Shown: one piece after another, positions 27,321-37,262 of the stretch
Layout: each line of letters opens with the position of its first letter
Numbering within the stretch: position 1 is the first letter of the stretch
Source: Geomicrobium halophilum
GTDB taxonomy: Bacteria; Bacillota; Bacilli; Bacillales; Marinococcaceae
DNA length: 64,000 nt
Direction of reading: 5' to 3'
Assembly: GCF_014207655.1 (NCBI RefSeq)
Contig: NZ_JACHHJ010000003.1
Span: 415,776-479,775 of the forward strand
Notes under the pieces: generated by a model
What the model saw: the letters and a program-made list of their open reading frames with translations, nothing else
Told to the model about the DNA's origin: nothing
Database searches by the model: none
Program-made: the position numbers and the translations under genes

Positions 27321-28186
27321 TTCGGTATACGAATCGTAAATTGGTAGTAATCCTCATGTTCTTCTTCATAACGATCGACATTCATTCCCGATTTCTCCAC
27401 CATATCGAGTGATTGCCGGATCGTATTCATGGCAACGCGCATATCTTTAGGGAAATGTTGCTTTTTTGAACGTTTCTTCTCCTGTTTTTCGTTCACGCCT
27501 TCGAGCCATTTCTTCGCATAGGCTTCCGTCTCTTTCACACTTAATGAATGCTCGATTATGGCAGAAAGCAACCTTAATTGTAAATCATCATCCTTTAGAC
27601 GGATAAGAGCCCGTGCATGTCGTTCAGAAATATCACGATTAAGTAGAGCATTTTGTACTTCTTCAGGCAAGGCTAATAACCTGAGCTTGTTGGCAATCGT
27701 GGACTGACTTTTTCCTAATCTTTGTGCTAAGCTTTCTTGCGTTAGATCATGCCAGTGAATCAGCTGCTCGTAAGCACGTGCCTCTTCAACTACAGTTAAT
27801 TCTTCTCGTTGTAAATTTTCAATGAGTGCTAGAGATGCTGTTTGGGCATCATTAAACTCTTTGACAATGGAAGGTATCTCGGACCAGCCCAGTTTTTGAG
27901 CTGCGCGCCACCTTCGCTCTCCGGCGATGAGCTCAAAGTGTTCTTCCCGTTGCCTTACAACAATAGGCTGAAGCATGCCATGGGTTTGAATCGTTTGGGC
28001 GAGCTCTTCTATGGTTTCTTCTGCAAAAATGGTACGGGGTTGAAACGGGTTTGGCACGATATCAGTTATGGTTAATAAGCGAACTTCCTCGTTACGACCA
28101 GCGCCCACATCCTCTTTACCTTTTGCTGAATCGCCACTTTTCACTTCATCACCTAAACCGAACAAGCGTTGAATCGAATTTTTCAC
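27314..28186 (-). CDS. noc: Nucleoid occlusion protein Noc
   Basis: 290-residue ParB paralogue that binds NBS sites, spreads with CTP and tethers DNA to the membrane to block division over the nucleoid. The N-terminal amphipathic helix MKNSIQRLFGLGDEV is the membrane-targeting element of Noc. CTPase motifs NPFQPRT and AGERRWRA, then helix-turn-helix TQESLAQRLGKSQSTIANKLRLL at about residues 145-167, where the QST in place of PHI of ParB marks NBS rather than parS specificity. Transcribed alone from its own promoter. Confidence 0.95.
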   Translation of the reverse strand: MKNSIQRLFGLGDEVKSGDSAKGKEDVGAGRNEEVRLLTITDIVPNPFQPRTIFAEETIEELAQTIQTHGMLQPIVVRQREEHFELIAGERRWRAAQKLGWSEIPSIVKEFNDAQTASLALIENLQREELTVVEEARAYEQLIHWHDLTQESLAQRLGKSQSTIANKLRLLALPEEVQNALLNRDISERHARALIRLKDDDLQLRLLSAIIEHSLSVKETEAYAKKWLEGVNEKQEKKRSKKQHFPKDMRVAMNTIRQSLDMVEKSGMNVDRYEEEHEDYYQFTIRIPKN

Positions 28187-28223
28187 CGTCTCTCCCCCTT
28201 TTCTATCAATACACTTACAATAT

Positions 28224-28251
28224 ATTTTATCATGTGAAGAAGATTTGTCTA
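28224..28251 (-). promoter_or_regulatory. Sigma-A promoter of noc
   Basis: On the minus strand TAGACA (28246-28251), 16 bases, TAAAAT (28224-28229), about 35 bases before the start. Confidence 0.65.
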
Positions 28252-28365
28252 CGTCATTGTTTAGAGGACATGTTCTAAATGGGAGACAAAAAGCGTCGAT
28301 GTGACCCTAAACCCTGTCCTGTACGTTCGAAATTCAACGAATCTTGTTTATAGCTGTTAAAGAAT

Positions 28366-29076
28366 TTATTGTAATGGCTTTTTTTCAATTGTGCCAGCTT
28401 TTCTGGGATAAGCTTTCGGGGTACCTTTCGTTTTCCCGATCACATAGACCCGGCGGTCACTCGCTTCTGTCGGCAATTCAAAATAATGTTGATCTATTTC
28501 CCCGCCATTCAGCGTTTGAATGGCTCCAGCAGCCGCTATTTTCTCTTCTTCCCCGCTTTTGCCTTTCATTGCAATCCAAACGCCATTGGTTCGCGTAAAA
28601 GGTAGACAAAGTTCTGCCAATACTGGCATTTTTGCTACCGCTCGTGCAATGACTACATCGTAATGGTCACGATGATTGACTTCTCTTGCCGCATCTTCAG
28701 CACGCATATGTATGACATTCACGTTTTCAAGTGCTAATTCCTTCACGAGATGTTGGAGAAACTGAATACGTTTTTTGGTTGCATCAATCACAGTGAGTTG
28801 TAAATGAGGAAAGCATATCTTTAAAGGGATTCCGGGAAAACCCGCGCCTCCGCCAATATCAGCAAGCGTGGACACATTCATAAACGGGTAGCAGCAAGAT
28901 GCCAACAGTGAATCATAAAAATGTTTTTCATACACTTCATATTCCTCGGTGATTCCAGTTAAATTCATCTTCTGATTCCAAGCAACGAGGGTTTCATAGT
29001 AAGTTGAAAACTGTCTCTCCTGGGTGTCATCAAGCGTGATATTAATGTCCCTTAACCATCTTTTCCAATCTGTCAA
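28366..29076 (-). CDS. rsmG: 16S rRNA (guanine527-N7)-methyltransferase RsmG (GidB)
   Basis: 236-residue SAM-dependent methyltransferase that modifies G527 of 16S rRNA; loss gives low-level streptomycin resistance in many bacteria. SAM-binding motif LADIGGGAGFPGIPLKI at about residues 68-84, then VIDATKKRIQFL and ARAVAKMPVLAELCLP. It lies 100 bases downstream of mnmG, with a terminator in between. Confidence 0.95.
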   Translation of the reverse strand: MTDWKRWLRDINITLDDTQERQFSTYYETLVAWNQKMNLTGITEEYEVYEKHFYDSLLASCCYPFMNVSTLADIGGGAGFPGIPLKICFPHLQLTVIDATKKRIQFLQHLVKELALENVNVIHMRAEDAAREVNHRDHYDVVIARAVAKMPVLAELCLPFTRTNGVWIAMKGKSGEEEKIAAAGAIQTLNGGEIDQHYFELPTEASDRRVYVIGKTKGTPKAYPRKAGTIEKKPLQ

Positions 29077-29136
29077 CGACCGTACCTCCTTTGAAAATTA
29101 ATCCCGGAAGTCATAAAAATATCCCCACGAAGGGAA

Positions 29137-29170
29137 AAAAGCAGGCCGTTACAAGGGTCAGCCTGCTTTT
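29137..29170 (-). terminator. Terminator after mnmG
   Basis: AAAAGCAGGC pairs with GCCTGCTTTT (29161-29170), and TTTTTT follows on the minus strand, just past the mnmG stop. Read-through into rsmG is possible. Confidence 0.85.
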
Positions 29171-29176
29171 ACCGAG

Positions 29177-31075
29177 TTACAAAGATGAAGCTTCTTTCTC
29201 TGACATTTGCCTTCCCTGCTCGATATAAACGAGAAGGATCGAAATGTCTGAAGGATTAACGCCCGAAACCCGAGATGCTTGCCCAACCGATAAAGGACGA
29301 ACCTCTTCTAATTTTTGACGGGCTTCCATAGCAAGTCCGGTGATCGAGCTGTAATCGATCCATTCCGGGATCCATTTTTCTTCCATCTTTTTCATTCTCT
29401 CTACTTGTTCCATCTGCTTTGTAATATAACCTTCATATTTCGTCTGAATTTCCACTTGTTCTTTTACGTCCGGGGCCAATTCTACTTCAGCTGGAGTAAT
29501 AGCCTCAATATCTTGATATTGTACCTCCGGTCTCTTCAAAAGTTGAACAGCAGTAACCGCTTCTTTTAAAGGAGCTGACTCTTTCTTTTCAAGCATCGTC
29601 TGTACGCTTGTATCTGGTTTAATAATGACGTTCTGCAAACGCTCACGTTCTGCTTCTATTTCAGCATTTTTGTTTTCGAAATCCCGAAAACGTTCATCGG
29701 AAACGAGTCCAATCTCATGGCCTAATTTTGTTAAACGTAAATCGGCATTATCATTCCGTAACAACAGACGATACTCTGCTCTTGACGTAAGCAAACGGTA
29801 TGGTTCATCCGTTCCTTTCGTAACGAGATCATCGATCAAGACGCCGATATATGCATCCGAACGATTCAGGATGATGCCTTCTTTACCCTGGACTCGCCTT
29901 GCAGCGTTGATGCCAGCCATAATCCCTTGTCCGGCTGCTTCTTCATATCCGGAGGTTCCATTGATTTGACCTGCGGTAAATAAACCAGGGATTTTTTTCG
30001 TTTCAAGGGTTGGCCATAACTGGTTAGGAACGATTGAATCATATTCAATCGCATAGCCTGGGCGCATCATGCGAGCATTTTCCAAACCTTTGATGGTTTT
30101 TAGCATCTCATGTTGCACATCTTCCGGTAATGATGTCGACAATCCTTGGACATAGACTTCCTTCGTATCCCGTCCTTCTGGCTCCAGGAAAATCTGATGT
30201 TGCGATTTATCATGGAAACGAACGACTTTGTCCTCAATAGAGGGGCAATAGCGTGGCCCTGTCCCTTCCATCATGCCCGAATACATCGGTGAACGCTCCA
30301 GGTTTCCATTAATTAACCCATGTGTGCCATTGTTTGTATACGTAAGCCAACAGGGCAATTGATCAGTAATATACTCCATCGTTTCATACGAAAAAGCCCG
30401 AGGTGTTTCATCGCCCTCTTGAATTTCTGTTTGCGAGTAATCAATGGATTGACCATTGACACGCGGAGGTGTACCGGTTTTAAAACGGACCATTTCAAAC
30501 CCTAGTTCACGAAGATGATGAGATAATTGCACAGATGGCTGCATATTGTTCGGGCCGCTTTCATAAGACAGGTCACCGAGGATAATTTTTCCTCGTAAAT
30601 ACGTTCCTGTTGTAACAATCACCGATTGTGCCCGGTAATGGGCCCCTGTATTCGTTACAACACCTTTGCAGACACCCTCTTCAACGATGAGCGACTCAAC
30701 TAACCCTTGACGAAGCGTTAAATTTTCTTCATTTTCCAAGGTGTTCTTCATTTCCTGTTGATATTGGAATTTATCAGCTTGAGCCCGCAACGCTCGTACA
30801 GCAGGACCTTTTCTCGTGTTTAACATCCGCATTTGGATATGGGTTTTATCTATATTCTTTGCCATCTCGCCACCAAGTGCATCAATTTCCCGTACGACAA
30901 TTCCTTTCGCTGGACCACCAACCGAAGGATTACATGGCATGAAGGCGACCGCATCGAGATTGAGCGTAAGCATTAAGGTGGATGCCCCCATGCGCGCGGA
31001 AGCCAAACCAGCTTCTACGCCTGAGTGTCCAGCACCAATGACGATGACATCGTAATTTCCACTTTGGAAAGACAT
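29177..31075 (-). CDS. mnmG: tRNA uridine-5-carboxymethylaminomethyl modification enzyme MnmG (GidA)
   Basis: 632-residue FAD enzyme that, with MnmE, makes cmnm5U at position 34 of tRNAs. FAD-binding [17 protein letters not shown] at about residues 14-30; the conserved Cys loop [23 protein letters not shown]; and the C-terminal MnmE-binding domain from about 550. ATG 31075 follows AAGGAGG at ideal spacing; the frame opens ten codons earlier without support. Follows mnmE by 64 bases. Confidence 0.96.
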   Translation of the reverse strand: MSFQSGNYDVIVIGAGHSGVEAGLASARMGASTLMLTLNLDAVAFMPCNPSVGGPAKGIVVREIDALGGEMAKNIDKTHIQMRMLNTRKGPAVRALRAQADKFQYQQEMKNTLENEENLTLRQGLVESLIVEEGVCKGVVTNTGAHYRAQSVIVTTGTYLRGKIILGDLSYESGPNNMQPSVQLSHHLRELGFEMVRFKTGTPPRVNGQSIDYSQTEIQEGDETPRAFSYETMEYITDQLPCWLTYTNNGTHGLINGNLERSPMYSGMMEGTGPRYCPSIEDKVVRFHDKSQHQIFLEPEGRDTKEVYVQGLSTSLPEDVQHEMLKTIKGLENARMMRPGYAIEYDSIVPNQLWPTLETKKIPGLFTAGQINGTSGYEEAAGQGIMAGINAARRVQGKEGIILNRSDAYIGVLIDDLVTKGTDEPYRLLTSRAEYRLLLRNDNADLRLTKLGHEIGLVSDERFRDFENKNAEIEAERERLQNVIIKPDTSVQTMLEKKESAPLKEAVTAVQLLKRPEVQYQDIEAITPAEVELAPDVKEQVEIQTKYEGYITKQMEQVERMKKMEEKWIPEWIDYSSITGLAMEARQKLEEVRPLSVGQASRVSGVNPSDISILLVYIEQGRQMSEKEASSL

Positions 31076-31139
31076 AGTAGACCTCCTTAGCATAGAGAGA
31101 GACATATGATGGTCATGCCTTTCTCCCTGTTACATGTGT

Positions 31140-32516
31140 TTATTTTCCTAAACAGAACTGAGAGAACAATTGGTCAATAAGCTGATCCGGTGCATTCTCT
31201 CCGACGATCTCCCCAAGGTGTTCCCAGGCCCTCGTCACATCAATTTGCACCATATCTACAGGCATTTCATTCTGGGCCGCTTCCTGGGCCTCGTTAATCG
31301 TTTCTTTTGCCTGGTTCAGGAGAGCGATGTGCCGCGTATTGGAGACATAACTCATTTCTGCCTCTTCCACACCTTGATCGAAGAACAAGTGGGCAATTGC
31401 CTTCTCTAGCCCCTCAATACCTTCATCGTATAACAGCGACGTCGTCACAAGGGGCCGATCGCCGACGAGCGCCCGCACTTGGTTCTCGTCAATTTCTTTT
31501 GGTAAATCAGTTTTATTCAAAACGACAACAGCGTTGAAATCTTTAATGGCCGAAAATAGCGCTTCATCCTCTTTGGACAACGGTTCATTTGCATTCAGTA
31601 CGAAGAGGATCAGTTCCGCATCAGTAAGCGCCTGCCGAGAACGTTCAACGCCCAGCTTTTCTACGATATCTTCCGTTTCTCTAATCCCAGCGGTATCGAT
31701 GAGACGGAGAGGGACACCTTTCACATTAACGTACTCCTCGAGAACGTCGCGTGTTGTCCCAGGTACTTCCGTGACGATTGCACGATTATCCTGTACGAGA
31801 GCATTCATGAGCGAAGATTTCCCGACATTTGGCCGTCCAATAATTGCCGTAGCTAACCCTTCACGTAAGATTTTGCCTTGATGGGCGGTAGCAAGCAGCT
31901 GATCAATTTCTTGTTGAACCGCGGTAATTTGCTTTTGCAGTCGTTCTAAGGTGACCGATTCCGCATCATATTCAGGATAATCAATGTTTACCTCTATGTG
32001 GGCAATCGCTTCTAACAACTGGGTCCTGAGCTTTCTAATTTGTCTGGCCAAGCGACCTTCCACCTGCTGCATGGCAACGTTCATCGCTCGATCCGTCTTC
32101 GAACGGATCATATCCATAACACCTTCAGCTTGGGACAAATCAATGCGCCCATTCAGAAAAGCCCGTTTCGTAAATTCCCCCGGTTCTGCAAGCCGCGCCC
32201 CTTCAGAAAGGACAAGTTGTAAGACACGATCGGCTGAAACAACACCGCCATGTACGTTAATCTCCACGATATCTTCCCTCGTAAACGTCTTGGGTGTCCG
32301 TAACACCGTTACCATTACTTCTTCCACGGTTTCATTTGTGCGCGGATGCACCAAATGACCGTAATGAATGGTATGTGAGTCTACGTCTTGAAGTTTCTTC
32401 TTCCCCTGGTAAATCCGGTCCCCAATTTGAACCGCTTCATCTCCGCTCATCCGAATAATGGCGATTGCTCCTTCACCTGGGGGTGTAGAAATCGCTGCTA
32501 TCGTATCCAACTCCAT
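31140..32516 (-). CDS. mnmE: tRNA modification GTPase MnmE (TrmE)
   Basis: 458-residue partner of MnmG. N-terminal folate-binding domain ([25 protein letters not shown]), helical domain, G domain with [22 protein letters not shown] and NKTD, and the C-terminal FCLGK whose Cys takes part in the modification reaction. ATG 32516 has GAGGTGA upstream; the open frame extends 16 codons further. Heads the mnmE-mnmG unit. Confidence 0.96.
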   Translation of the reverse strand: MELDTIAAISTPPGEGAIAIIRMSGDEAVQIGDRIYQGKKKLQDVDSHTIHYGHLVHPRTNETVEEVMVTVLRTPKTFTREDIVEINVHGGVVSADRVLQLVLSEGARLAEPGEFTKRAFLNGRIDLSQAEGVMDMIRSKTDRAMNVAMQQVEGRLARQIRKLRTQLLEAIAHIEVNIDYPEYDAESVTLERLQKQITAVQQEIDQLLATAHQGKILREGLATAIIGRPNVGKSSLMNALVQDNRAIVTEVPGTTRDVLEEYVNVKGVPLRLIDTAGIRETEDIVEKLGVERSRQALTDAELILFVLNANEPLSKEDEALFSAIKDFNAVVVLNKTDLPKEIDENQVRALVGDRPLVTTSLLYDEGIEGLEKAIAHLFFDQGVEEAEMSYVSNTRHIALLNQAKETINEAQEAAQNEMPVDMVQIDVTRAWEHLGEIVGENAPDQLIDQLFSQFCLGK

Positions 32517-32660
32517 CTTCTCACCTCTTTTCCGCCAGTTATTCACATCACCATAGGATAACATACGTAGACATAATCACCAAGAAAAAGATATCCACAT
32601 GTGGATAGGATCCATCCGCGGTCACGGTCCTTAGATATCAAACCGATTCACTCATTTCTT

Positions 32661-32702
32661 AAAAAAAAAAACACTACCCCACTTTCGATCAGTGAGGTAG
32701 TG
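32661..32702 (-). terminator. Terminator of the rpmH-rnpA-yidC-jag operon
   Basis: CACTACCCCACT (32672-32683) pairs with AGTGAGGTAGTG (32691-32702) and is followed by ten Ts on the minus strand. Confidence 0.9.
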
Positions 32703-32811
32703 CTTTTCGAGGGCGTTCAAAAAGGCCGTAAACTTCCTTAAAAATGACGTTTTCATGACGAGGATGGTTACGAATGGACTAGCTTACACCCCGATTTGAA
32801 CACGCACTTTT
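32703..32811. repeat. Interspersed MITE-like element, copy 3 (short)
   Basis: About 99 bp with GAGGGCGTTCAAAAAGG on the left and TTGAACACGCA on the right, flanked by CTTTT on both sides (32703-32707 and 32807-32811). Inserted between the jag stop codon and its terminator; the right flank touches the jag stop. Confidence 0.65.
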
Positions 32812-33442
32812 ATTGATTTTCCTGTCCTTTAGGGGTAATCACAATATGCCGCCGTGGCTCTTTTCCGTCGGAATAAGTGTCGACAGCTGAATGATTTTGT
32901 AACGTTTGATGAATTTTTTTTCGTTCCTTCGCCTGCATCGGTTCTAAAGCGACTTTACGATTGGTACGTTTCGCTTTTTCAGCTAAGCGATTGGCGAGTT
33001 GTTCCAGCGCTTTTTCCCGTCGTTCACGGTAATTTTCAGCATCAATCTCGATGTGCAGATACTGGTCAGAATGACGATTTGCGACAAGATTTGTAAGGTA
33101 TTGCAGCGCCTCGAGGGTTTGCCCGCGTTTCCCGATCACCATACCAATTTGATCTCCACTTATATCAAAACGTGCCTTCTGTTCTCCTGCATCAGACGAC
33201 TCAATCTCCAGGCCAACATCTATGCATCGCAGTACTTCTGCCAGAAAATCTTCTGCCTCTCCGACTGGATTAGGCCTTAATGTTATCTCAAGAATCGCCG
33301 GCTTACTGAAAAGGTTCAAGAAACCTTTTTTCGGTGTTTGGATCTCCACGTAATCAACTTGCTCACGACTTGCTTGTAGTTCGTTAAGCCCATTGTCCAA
33401 CGCTTCTTCAACCGTTTTTCCGGTCACCGAAATGGTTTTCAA
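32810..33442 (-). CDS. jag: RNA-binding protein Jag (KhpB, SpoIIIJ-associated)
   Basis: 210-residue protein with a Jag-N domain (about 1-50, SVTGKTVEEALDNGL), a KH domain with the GMVIGKRGQTLEALQYL loop at about residues 95-112, and an R3H domain with MQAKERKKIHQTL. It binds RNA with KhpA and is made together with the YidC insertase, whose stop lies two bases upstream. The 3' end is capped by a mobile-element copy that starts at the stop codon. Confidence 0.94.
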   Translation of the reverse strand: MKTISVTGKTVEEALDNGLNELQASREQVDYVEIQTPKKGFLNLFSKPAILEITLRPNPVGEAEDFLAEVLRCIDVGLEIESSDAGEQKARFDISGDQIGMVIGKRGQTLEALQYLTNLVANRHSDQYLHIEIDAENYRERREKALEQLANRLAEKAKRTNRKVALEPMQAKERKKIHQTLQNHSAVDTYSDGKEPRRHIVITPKGQENQ

Positions 33443-33444
33443 GA

Positions 33445-34209
33445 TTACTTCGCTCCCCCCGGATTTGATTTATTTTCTTTTCGTTGTTGAGCTCCTGGCC
33501 CCGTAATAAAATACGTTTGTATAATCATAAAGAGGTTACCAACGACCCAATATAATGCGAGTGCTGATGGGAAAAAGAAAGAAAATACCCCAATCATGAT
33601 CGGCATCATATAGAGTAGAATCTGCATTTGAGGGTTGGCACTCACCATCATCATTTTCTGTTGAACGAAGGTTGTTAACGCTGCAATCAGCGGTAGAATA
33701 AAGTCGGGCTGCCCAAGTTGAAACCACAGGAAATCATGGTTAAAAATTTCTTCTGTCCGCATAATAGCATGATAAAAGGCGATTAAAATCGGCATTTGAA
33801 TAAACAAAGGCAGACAACCGGCAAGAGGATTAATATTCTTCTCGCTGAATAACTTCATCGTTTCTTCCTGCAGCTTTTGTTGGGTCTTTTGGTCCTTTGC
33901 ACTATATTTCTCTCGTAACTTCAACAATTCAGGCTGCATTTCCTGCATCGCTTTTGTACTTTTTGTTTGTTTGATCATCAAAGGCAAAATTAATAGCCGT
34001 AGTATGATCGTAACGATAATAATGGCTAATCCGTAGTTTTCGCCTGTGGCTTCAGCGATCGTTGTAATCAACCAAGAAAGGGGGTAAACGAAAATCGTAT
34101 CCCAAATACCCTCGGATTCTTCCGTAATTGGTTCATTAATGTTAAAACAACCAGCCATAATGGCTGTTAGCGCAACCAGCATTAAGGCCAGTCCTAATTT
34201 CTTTCGCAA
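33445..34209 (-). CDS. yidC: Membrane protein insertase YidC (SpoIIIJ type, lipoprotein)
   Basis: About 254-residue YidC1 insertase. Lipoprotein signal [19 protein letters not shown] gives a lipid-modified Cys. Five membrane segments follow, with the conserved Arg in the [11 protein letters not shown] helix forming the hydrophilic groove. I start at TTG 34209, nine bases after AAGGAGG; ATG 34218 abuts the ribosome site, and the longer open frame overlaps rnpA. In B. subtilis the SpoIIIJ form is needed for sigma-G activation. Confidence 0.93.
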   Translation of the reverse strand: MRKKLGLALMLVALTAIMAGCFNINEPITEESEGIWDTIFVYPLSWLITTIAEATGENYGLAIIIVTIILRLLILPLMIKQTKSTKAMQEMQPELLKLREKYSAKDQKTQQKLQEETMKLFSEKNINPLAGCLPLFIQMPILIAFYHAIMRTEEIFNHDFLWFQLGQPDFILPLIAALTTFVQQKMMMVSANPQMQILLYMMPIMIGVFSFFFPSALALYWVVGNLFMIIQTYFITGPGAQQRKENKSNPGGAK

Positions 34210-34255
34210 CTTCTCCATCCTCCTTGAAGATCTAACGCTTCTATGATTTTCCTTC

Positions 34256-34600
34256 CTAACTTGACTGCCACACCCCTGCTCGTTTACATACATGGGCGAA
34301 ACTTTTACTTGCCGCATGATAGTCCATGGTTAATAAAGGTTTCCTAGCTATAATAATATAATCCTTACTCGTTTGGATAGTATCTTTATGTTCTTTCATC
34401 ATTTCCCGGATCCAACGCTTCAGCCGATTCCGGGTCACCGCGTTTCCAACTTTGCGGCCAACTGTTACCCCAAACCTAAAATGAGTTTGGCCGGGCTTAT
34501 CAACAACATAGATAACAAATTGTCGGTTTGCAGTCGTTGTCCCTTCCTGAATGATACTAGCAAATTCTTTATTATCTTTGATTCGATAAAATTTCTTCAT
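34256..34600 (-). CDS. rnpA: Ribonuclease P protein component
   Basis: 114-residue RnpA, which assists the RNase P RNA in trimming tRNA 5' ends. [15 protein letters not shown] start and the diagnostic RNR box [19 protein letters not shown] at about residues 48-66. An attenuating hairpin separates it from rpmH. Confidence 0.96.
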   Translation of the reverse strand: MKKFYRIKDNKEFASIIQEGTTTANRQFVIYVVDKPGQTHFRFGVTVGRKVGNAVTRNRLKRWIREMMKEHKDTIQTSKDYIIIARKPLLTMDYHAASKSFAHVCKRAGVWQSS

Positions 34601-34790
34601 CTATTCCCCATCCTAGATTAACATCCGTGCCCGATACTCTATGTCAATTTGGTTCTCCCCACTTGATCGTTTCGCTGGCGTAGTTACAGGAGGCGGCGCT
34701 CGCGAACCAACGAGTGAGGTCTTCACTATAGAGCCCTATTATGTACTCATTTTATATAGATATAAAAACTTACTCTAAAGCTTAAAGTGG

Positions 34791-34820
34791 AAAAAAAGAC
34801 CACTGAAGTTACAGTGGTCT
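34791..34820 (-). terminator. Attenuator between rpmH and rnpA
   Basis: AGACCACTG (34797-34805) pairs with CAGTGGTCT (34812-34820), followed by TTTTTT on the minus strand. It directly follows the rpmH stop and would lower rnpA expression relative to L34. The 34621-34790 gap holds no gene. Confidence 0.85.
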
Positions 34821-34957
34821 TATGCGGAGAGCTTTTTTCGCCCTTTTCTACGTCTGCGTTTCAGTACTAAACGACCGTTTTTCGTACTCATACGCGAACG
34901 AAAACCGTGAACTTTTTTACGCTTACGATTATTTGGTTGGAATGTCATTTTAGCCAT
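34820..34957 (-). CDS. rpmH: 50S ribosomal protein L34
   Basis: 45-residue L34, very basic, with the family core [19 protein letters not shown] and [12 protein letters not shown]. It begins MAKMTFQ rather than the commoner MKRTFQ. GGAGGTGG lies well placed before ATG 34957. First gene of the operon leading left from oriC. Confidence 0.97.
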   Translation of the reverse strand: MAKMTFQPNNRKRKKVHGFRSRMSTKNGRLVLKRRRRKGRKKLSA

Positions 34958-35003
34958 CGTAAGCCACCTCCCTTATTTTAACCGTAATCAGGCATTCTAA
35001 GGA

Positions 35004-35033
35004 AGTATACAGACTGATCTATAACATTGTCAA
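35004..35033 (-). promoter_or_regulatory. Promoter of rpmH
   Basis: On the minus strand TTGACA (35028-35033), 18 bases, TATACT (35004-35009), about 45 bases before the L34 start. Confidence 0.8.
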
Positions 35034-35076
35034 GATCAGCTGGTAAACGTTGAACGTTTTTTCAGCAAAACACGTA

Positions 35077-35414
35077 TATGGATAATACTGTGGATAAACT
35101 TCGACAAGCGCGAAGAATTTTCGACAAAATTATATACAGGTTTTCCACATATCCTTGTATGTGTATGTTGTGAGCTGTTGATAGCGTCGAATGGTGTGGA
35201 TAAGTCTCAGATTTCCCGTTGATGCTCCTCTTTATTTTTGATATGATTAACATGTTTGCTGGATAAGCATCTCTCCATTTTCATTCATCCACAATATGTG
35301 CACAGTGTGTGGATAAATGTTCACAAGCTCTGTACTTGTTTCTTCACATCGTTGTGAGTGATGCGTATAACTTAGCATAAAACGTGATAATAACTGCTTT
35401 AAGCTTGTGGATGA
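35077..35414. other. oriC: oriC, DnaA-box cluster upstream of dnaA
   Basis: Three perfect boxes (TGTGGATAA) at 35089-35097, 35195-35203 and 35308-35316. One-mismatch boxes at 35077-35085, 35141-35149, 35285-35293 and 35406-35414. The region also carries the dnaA promoter and is otherwise non-coding from 34958 to 35573. It matches the incAB part of Bacillus origins. Confidence 0.93.
35343..35371 (+). promoter_or_regulatory. Probable dnaA promoter
   Basis: TTCACA (35343-35348), 17 bases, TATAAC (35366-35371). Flanked by DnaA boxes, consistent with autorepression. The leader is about 195 bases. Confidence 0.6.
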
Positions 35415-35573
35415 ATGATCAAACGGTTTTTATTTTTTATGACAGCATGAGTGGCTTCCTTCTTTTTGAATCTAAAGGTTGGAAGCCTTTCTTACTCTGT
35501 TTTTCGTATGTTAGATACGGTGAACCATTGAATTCTCAGGCCTTGAGATTGATAAAGGAGGGATCTGCCTACC

Positions 35574-36938
35574 TTGGAGCAATTAGCTGAACTCTGGGAA
35601 CAGACGTTAAATAACATAAAGGAAAGAGTTAGCAAACCGAGTTTTGAAACATGGTTAAAAGCAACAGAACCACTCAAACTTGAAAATGAAACCCTTATGG
35701 TCGCTGCCCCAAATGAATTTGCAAAGGATTGGCTAGAAGATCGTTATGCCGAGATCATTTCCACCACCCTGCACGAAATTACTGGAAATATTTATACCGT
35801 TAAATTTGTCCTTCCTTTAGAAGACGAATCTGAGCAATCATTGCCTGAAGAAACGAAAGAAGCAGCCCAGAAAGAACAACCATCTCCTGAAGTCAATAAA
35901 CGACAGGATGTTCCACGAAGCATGCTAAATGATAAATATTCCTTTAACACATTTGTGATCGGTTCTGGAAATCGATTCGCTCATGCCGCTTCATTGGCTG
36001 TTGCTGAGGCACCTGCCAAAGCGTACAATCCTCTTTTTATTTACGGGGGGGTTGGTCTTGGAAAAACCCATTTAATGCATGCTATCGGCCATTATGTGAT
36101 TGAACATAATCCTTCCGCACGGGTCGTTTATTTATCATCGGAAAAATTTACGAACGAATTCATTAATGCAATTCGGGACAACCGCGGCGATAACTTCCGC
36201 AACAAATACCGTAACGTCGATGTCCTTTTGATTGATGATATTCAATTTCTAGCCGGAAAAGAACAAACCCAGGAAGAGTTTTTTCATACCTTTAACTCTC
36301 TGCATGAAGATGCCAAGCAAATCGTCATCTCCAGCGACCGGCCACCAAAAGAAATCCCCACACTTGAAGATCGCTTACGTTCTCGCTTTGAATGGGGATT
36401 AATTACGGATATTACGCCTCCTGACCTGGAAACGCGGATTGCCATTCTTCGTAAGAAAGCGAAAGCAGAAATGCTCGATATTCCAAATGAAGTTATGCTC
36501 TATATCGCTAATCAAATCGACACAAATATCCGCGAACTAGAAGGGGCATTAATTCGTGTTGTCGCTTATTCTTCTCTCATTAACGAAGATATGAATGCCG
36601 ATCTTGCTGCAGAAGCGCTAAAAGATATTATTCCGAGTGCAAAACCAAGGACGATTAGCATCGAAGACATTCAGACTCAGGTAGCTAACTTTTACCAAAT
36701 CAAGTTAGAAGAGATCACAGCCAAAAAACGTACGAAAACGATAGCCTTTGCCAGACAAGTTGCCATGTATTTATCCCGTGAAATGACAGAATCCTCATTA
36801 CCGAAGATTGGAGAAAAATTTGGGGGAAGAGATCACACAACGGTCATTCACGCACACGAAAAAATCTCTAAATTAATATCAAGTGATCAACAAGTTCAAC
36901 AGCAATTAGAGGAGATTACAAATAAAGTCAAACAATAA
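35574..36938 (+). CDS. dnaA: Chromosomal replication initiator DnaA
   Basis: 454-residue initiator. Domain I (about 1-80, with SKPSFETWL), variable linker (about 81-115), AAA+ domain with Walker A GGVGLGKT at 158-165 and Walker [12 protein letters not shown], and domain IV with the box-recognising [15 protein letters not shown] helix near the C-terminus. TTG start at 35574 after AAGGAGG. Transcribed rightward, with DnaA boxes on both sides of the gene. Confidence 0.97.
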   Translation: MEQLAELWEQTLNNIKERVSKPSFETWLKATEPLKLENETLMVAAPNEFAKDWLEDRYAEIISTTLHEITGNIYTVKFVLPLEDESEQSLPEETKEAAQKEQPSPEVNKRQDVPRSMLNDKYSFNTFVIGSGNRFAHAASLAVAEAPAKAYNPLFIYGGVGLGKTHLMHAIGHYVIEHNPSARVVYLSSEKFTNEFINAIRDNRGDNFRNKYRNVDVLLIDDIQFLAGKEQTQEEFFHTFNSLHEDAKQIVISSDRPPKEIPTLEDRLRSRFEWGLITDITPPDLETRIAILRKKAKAEMLDIPNEVMLYIANQIDTNIRELEGALIRVVAYSSLINEDMNADLAAEALKDIIPSAKPRTISIEDIQTQVANFYQIKLEEITAKKRTKTIAFARQVAMYLSREMTESSLPKIGEKFGGRDHTTVIHAHEKISKLISSDQQVQQQLEEITNKVKQ

Positions 36939-36939
36939 C

Positions 36940-37084
36940 CGTGGATAAGTCTGCTTTTTTTTATTTACTTACCCACATGTTTATAAACAAGAGATCTATG
37001 TGGGTAAAGACGGGATTTATCCTCTTATCCACAATATGCACACACACTACGACTACGACGAATTTTTATATATAATTAAAAGAG
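36940..37084. other. oriC: oriC, DnaA boxes, DnaA-trios and unwinding element downstream of dnaA
   Basis: Boxes: CGTGGATAA (36940-36948), TTACCCACA (36969-36977), TGTGGGTAA (36999-37007) and perfect TTATCCACA (37025-37033). After the perfect box comes a CTACGACTACGACGA tract (about 37047-37061), as expected for DnaA-trios, then an A/T run (37061-37084) that would melt first. The inverted boxes at 36969 and 36999 also form a 10-pair hairpin. Confidence 0.88.
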
Positions 37085-37181
37085 TGTTCATTATGAGGAA
37101 TAGATTTAGAAATGAAGCATGTATTGCCACAAGATGTTATAATTTTGACGATTAAGAGAGGAAACACTGAAACTTGAAATT

Positions 37182-37232
37182 GTATTCAAAAGTCAAAGTA
37201 GGTATTTCCCCAGACTTTTTGAATACCTCTAA
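37182..37232. repeat. Minimal MITE-like element (ends only)
   Basis: GTATTCAAAAGTC (37182-37194) and GACTTTTTGAATAC (37213-37226) form an inverted repeat with an 18-base centre, the terminal motif of the interspersed family with almost no interior. It lies in the leader of dnaN. Confidence 0.55.
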
Positions 37233-37262
37233 TACCTCTGTTTTGATGATAGGAGAGGGACT

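Noticed and set aside
29177..31075. Long open frames on the plus strand opposite mnmG, gdpP, gyrA and others
   Set aside because: They are antisense shadows of well-conserved genes without ribosome sites.
32591..32608. TATCCACATGTGGATA palindrome upstream of mnmE as a DnaA-box pair
   Set aside because: Each half has a mismatch to the DnaA box and there is no cluster; recorded only as a coincidence of two near-boxes.
35384..35590. 68-codon frame between oriC and dnaA
   Set aside because: It overlaps DnaA boxes and the dnaA ribosome site and has no family resemblance.
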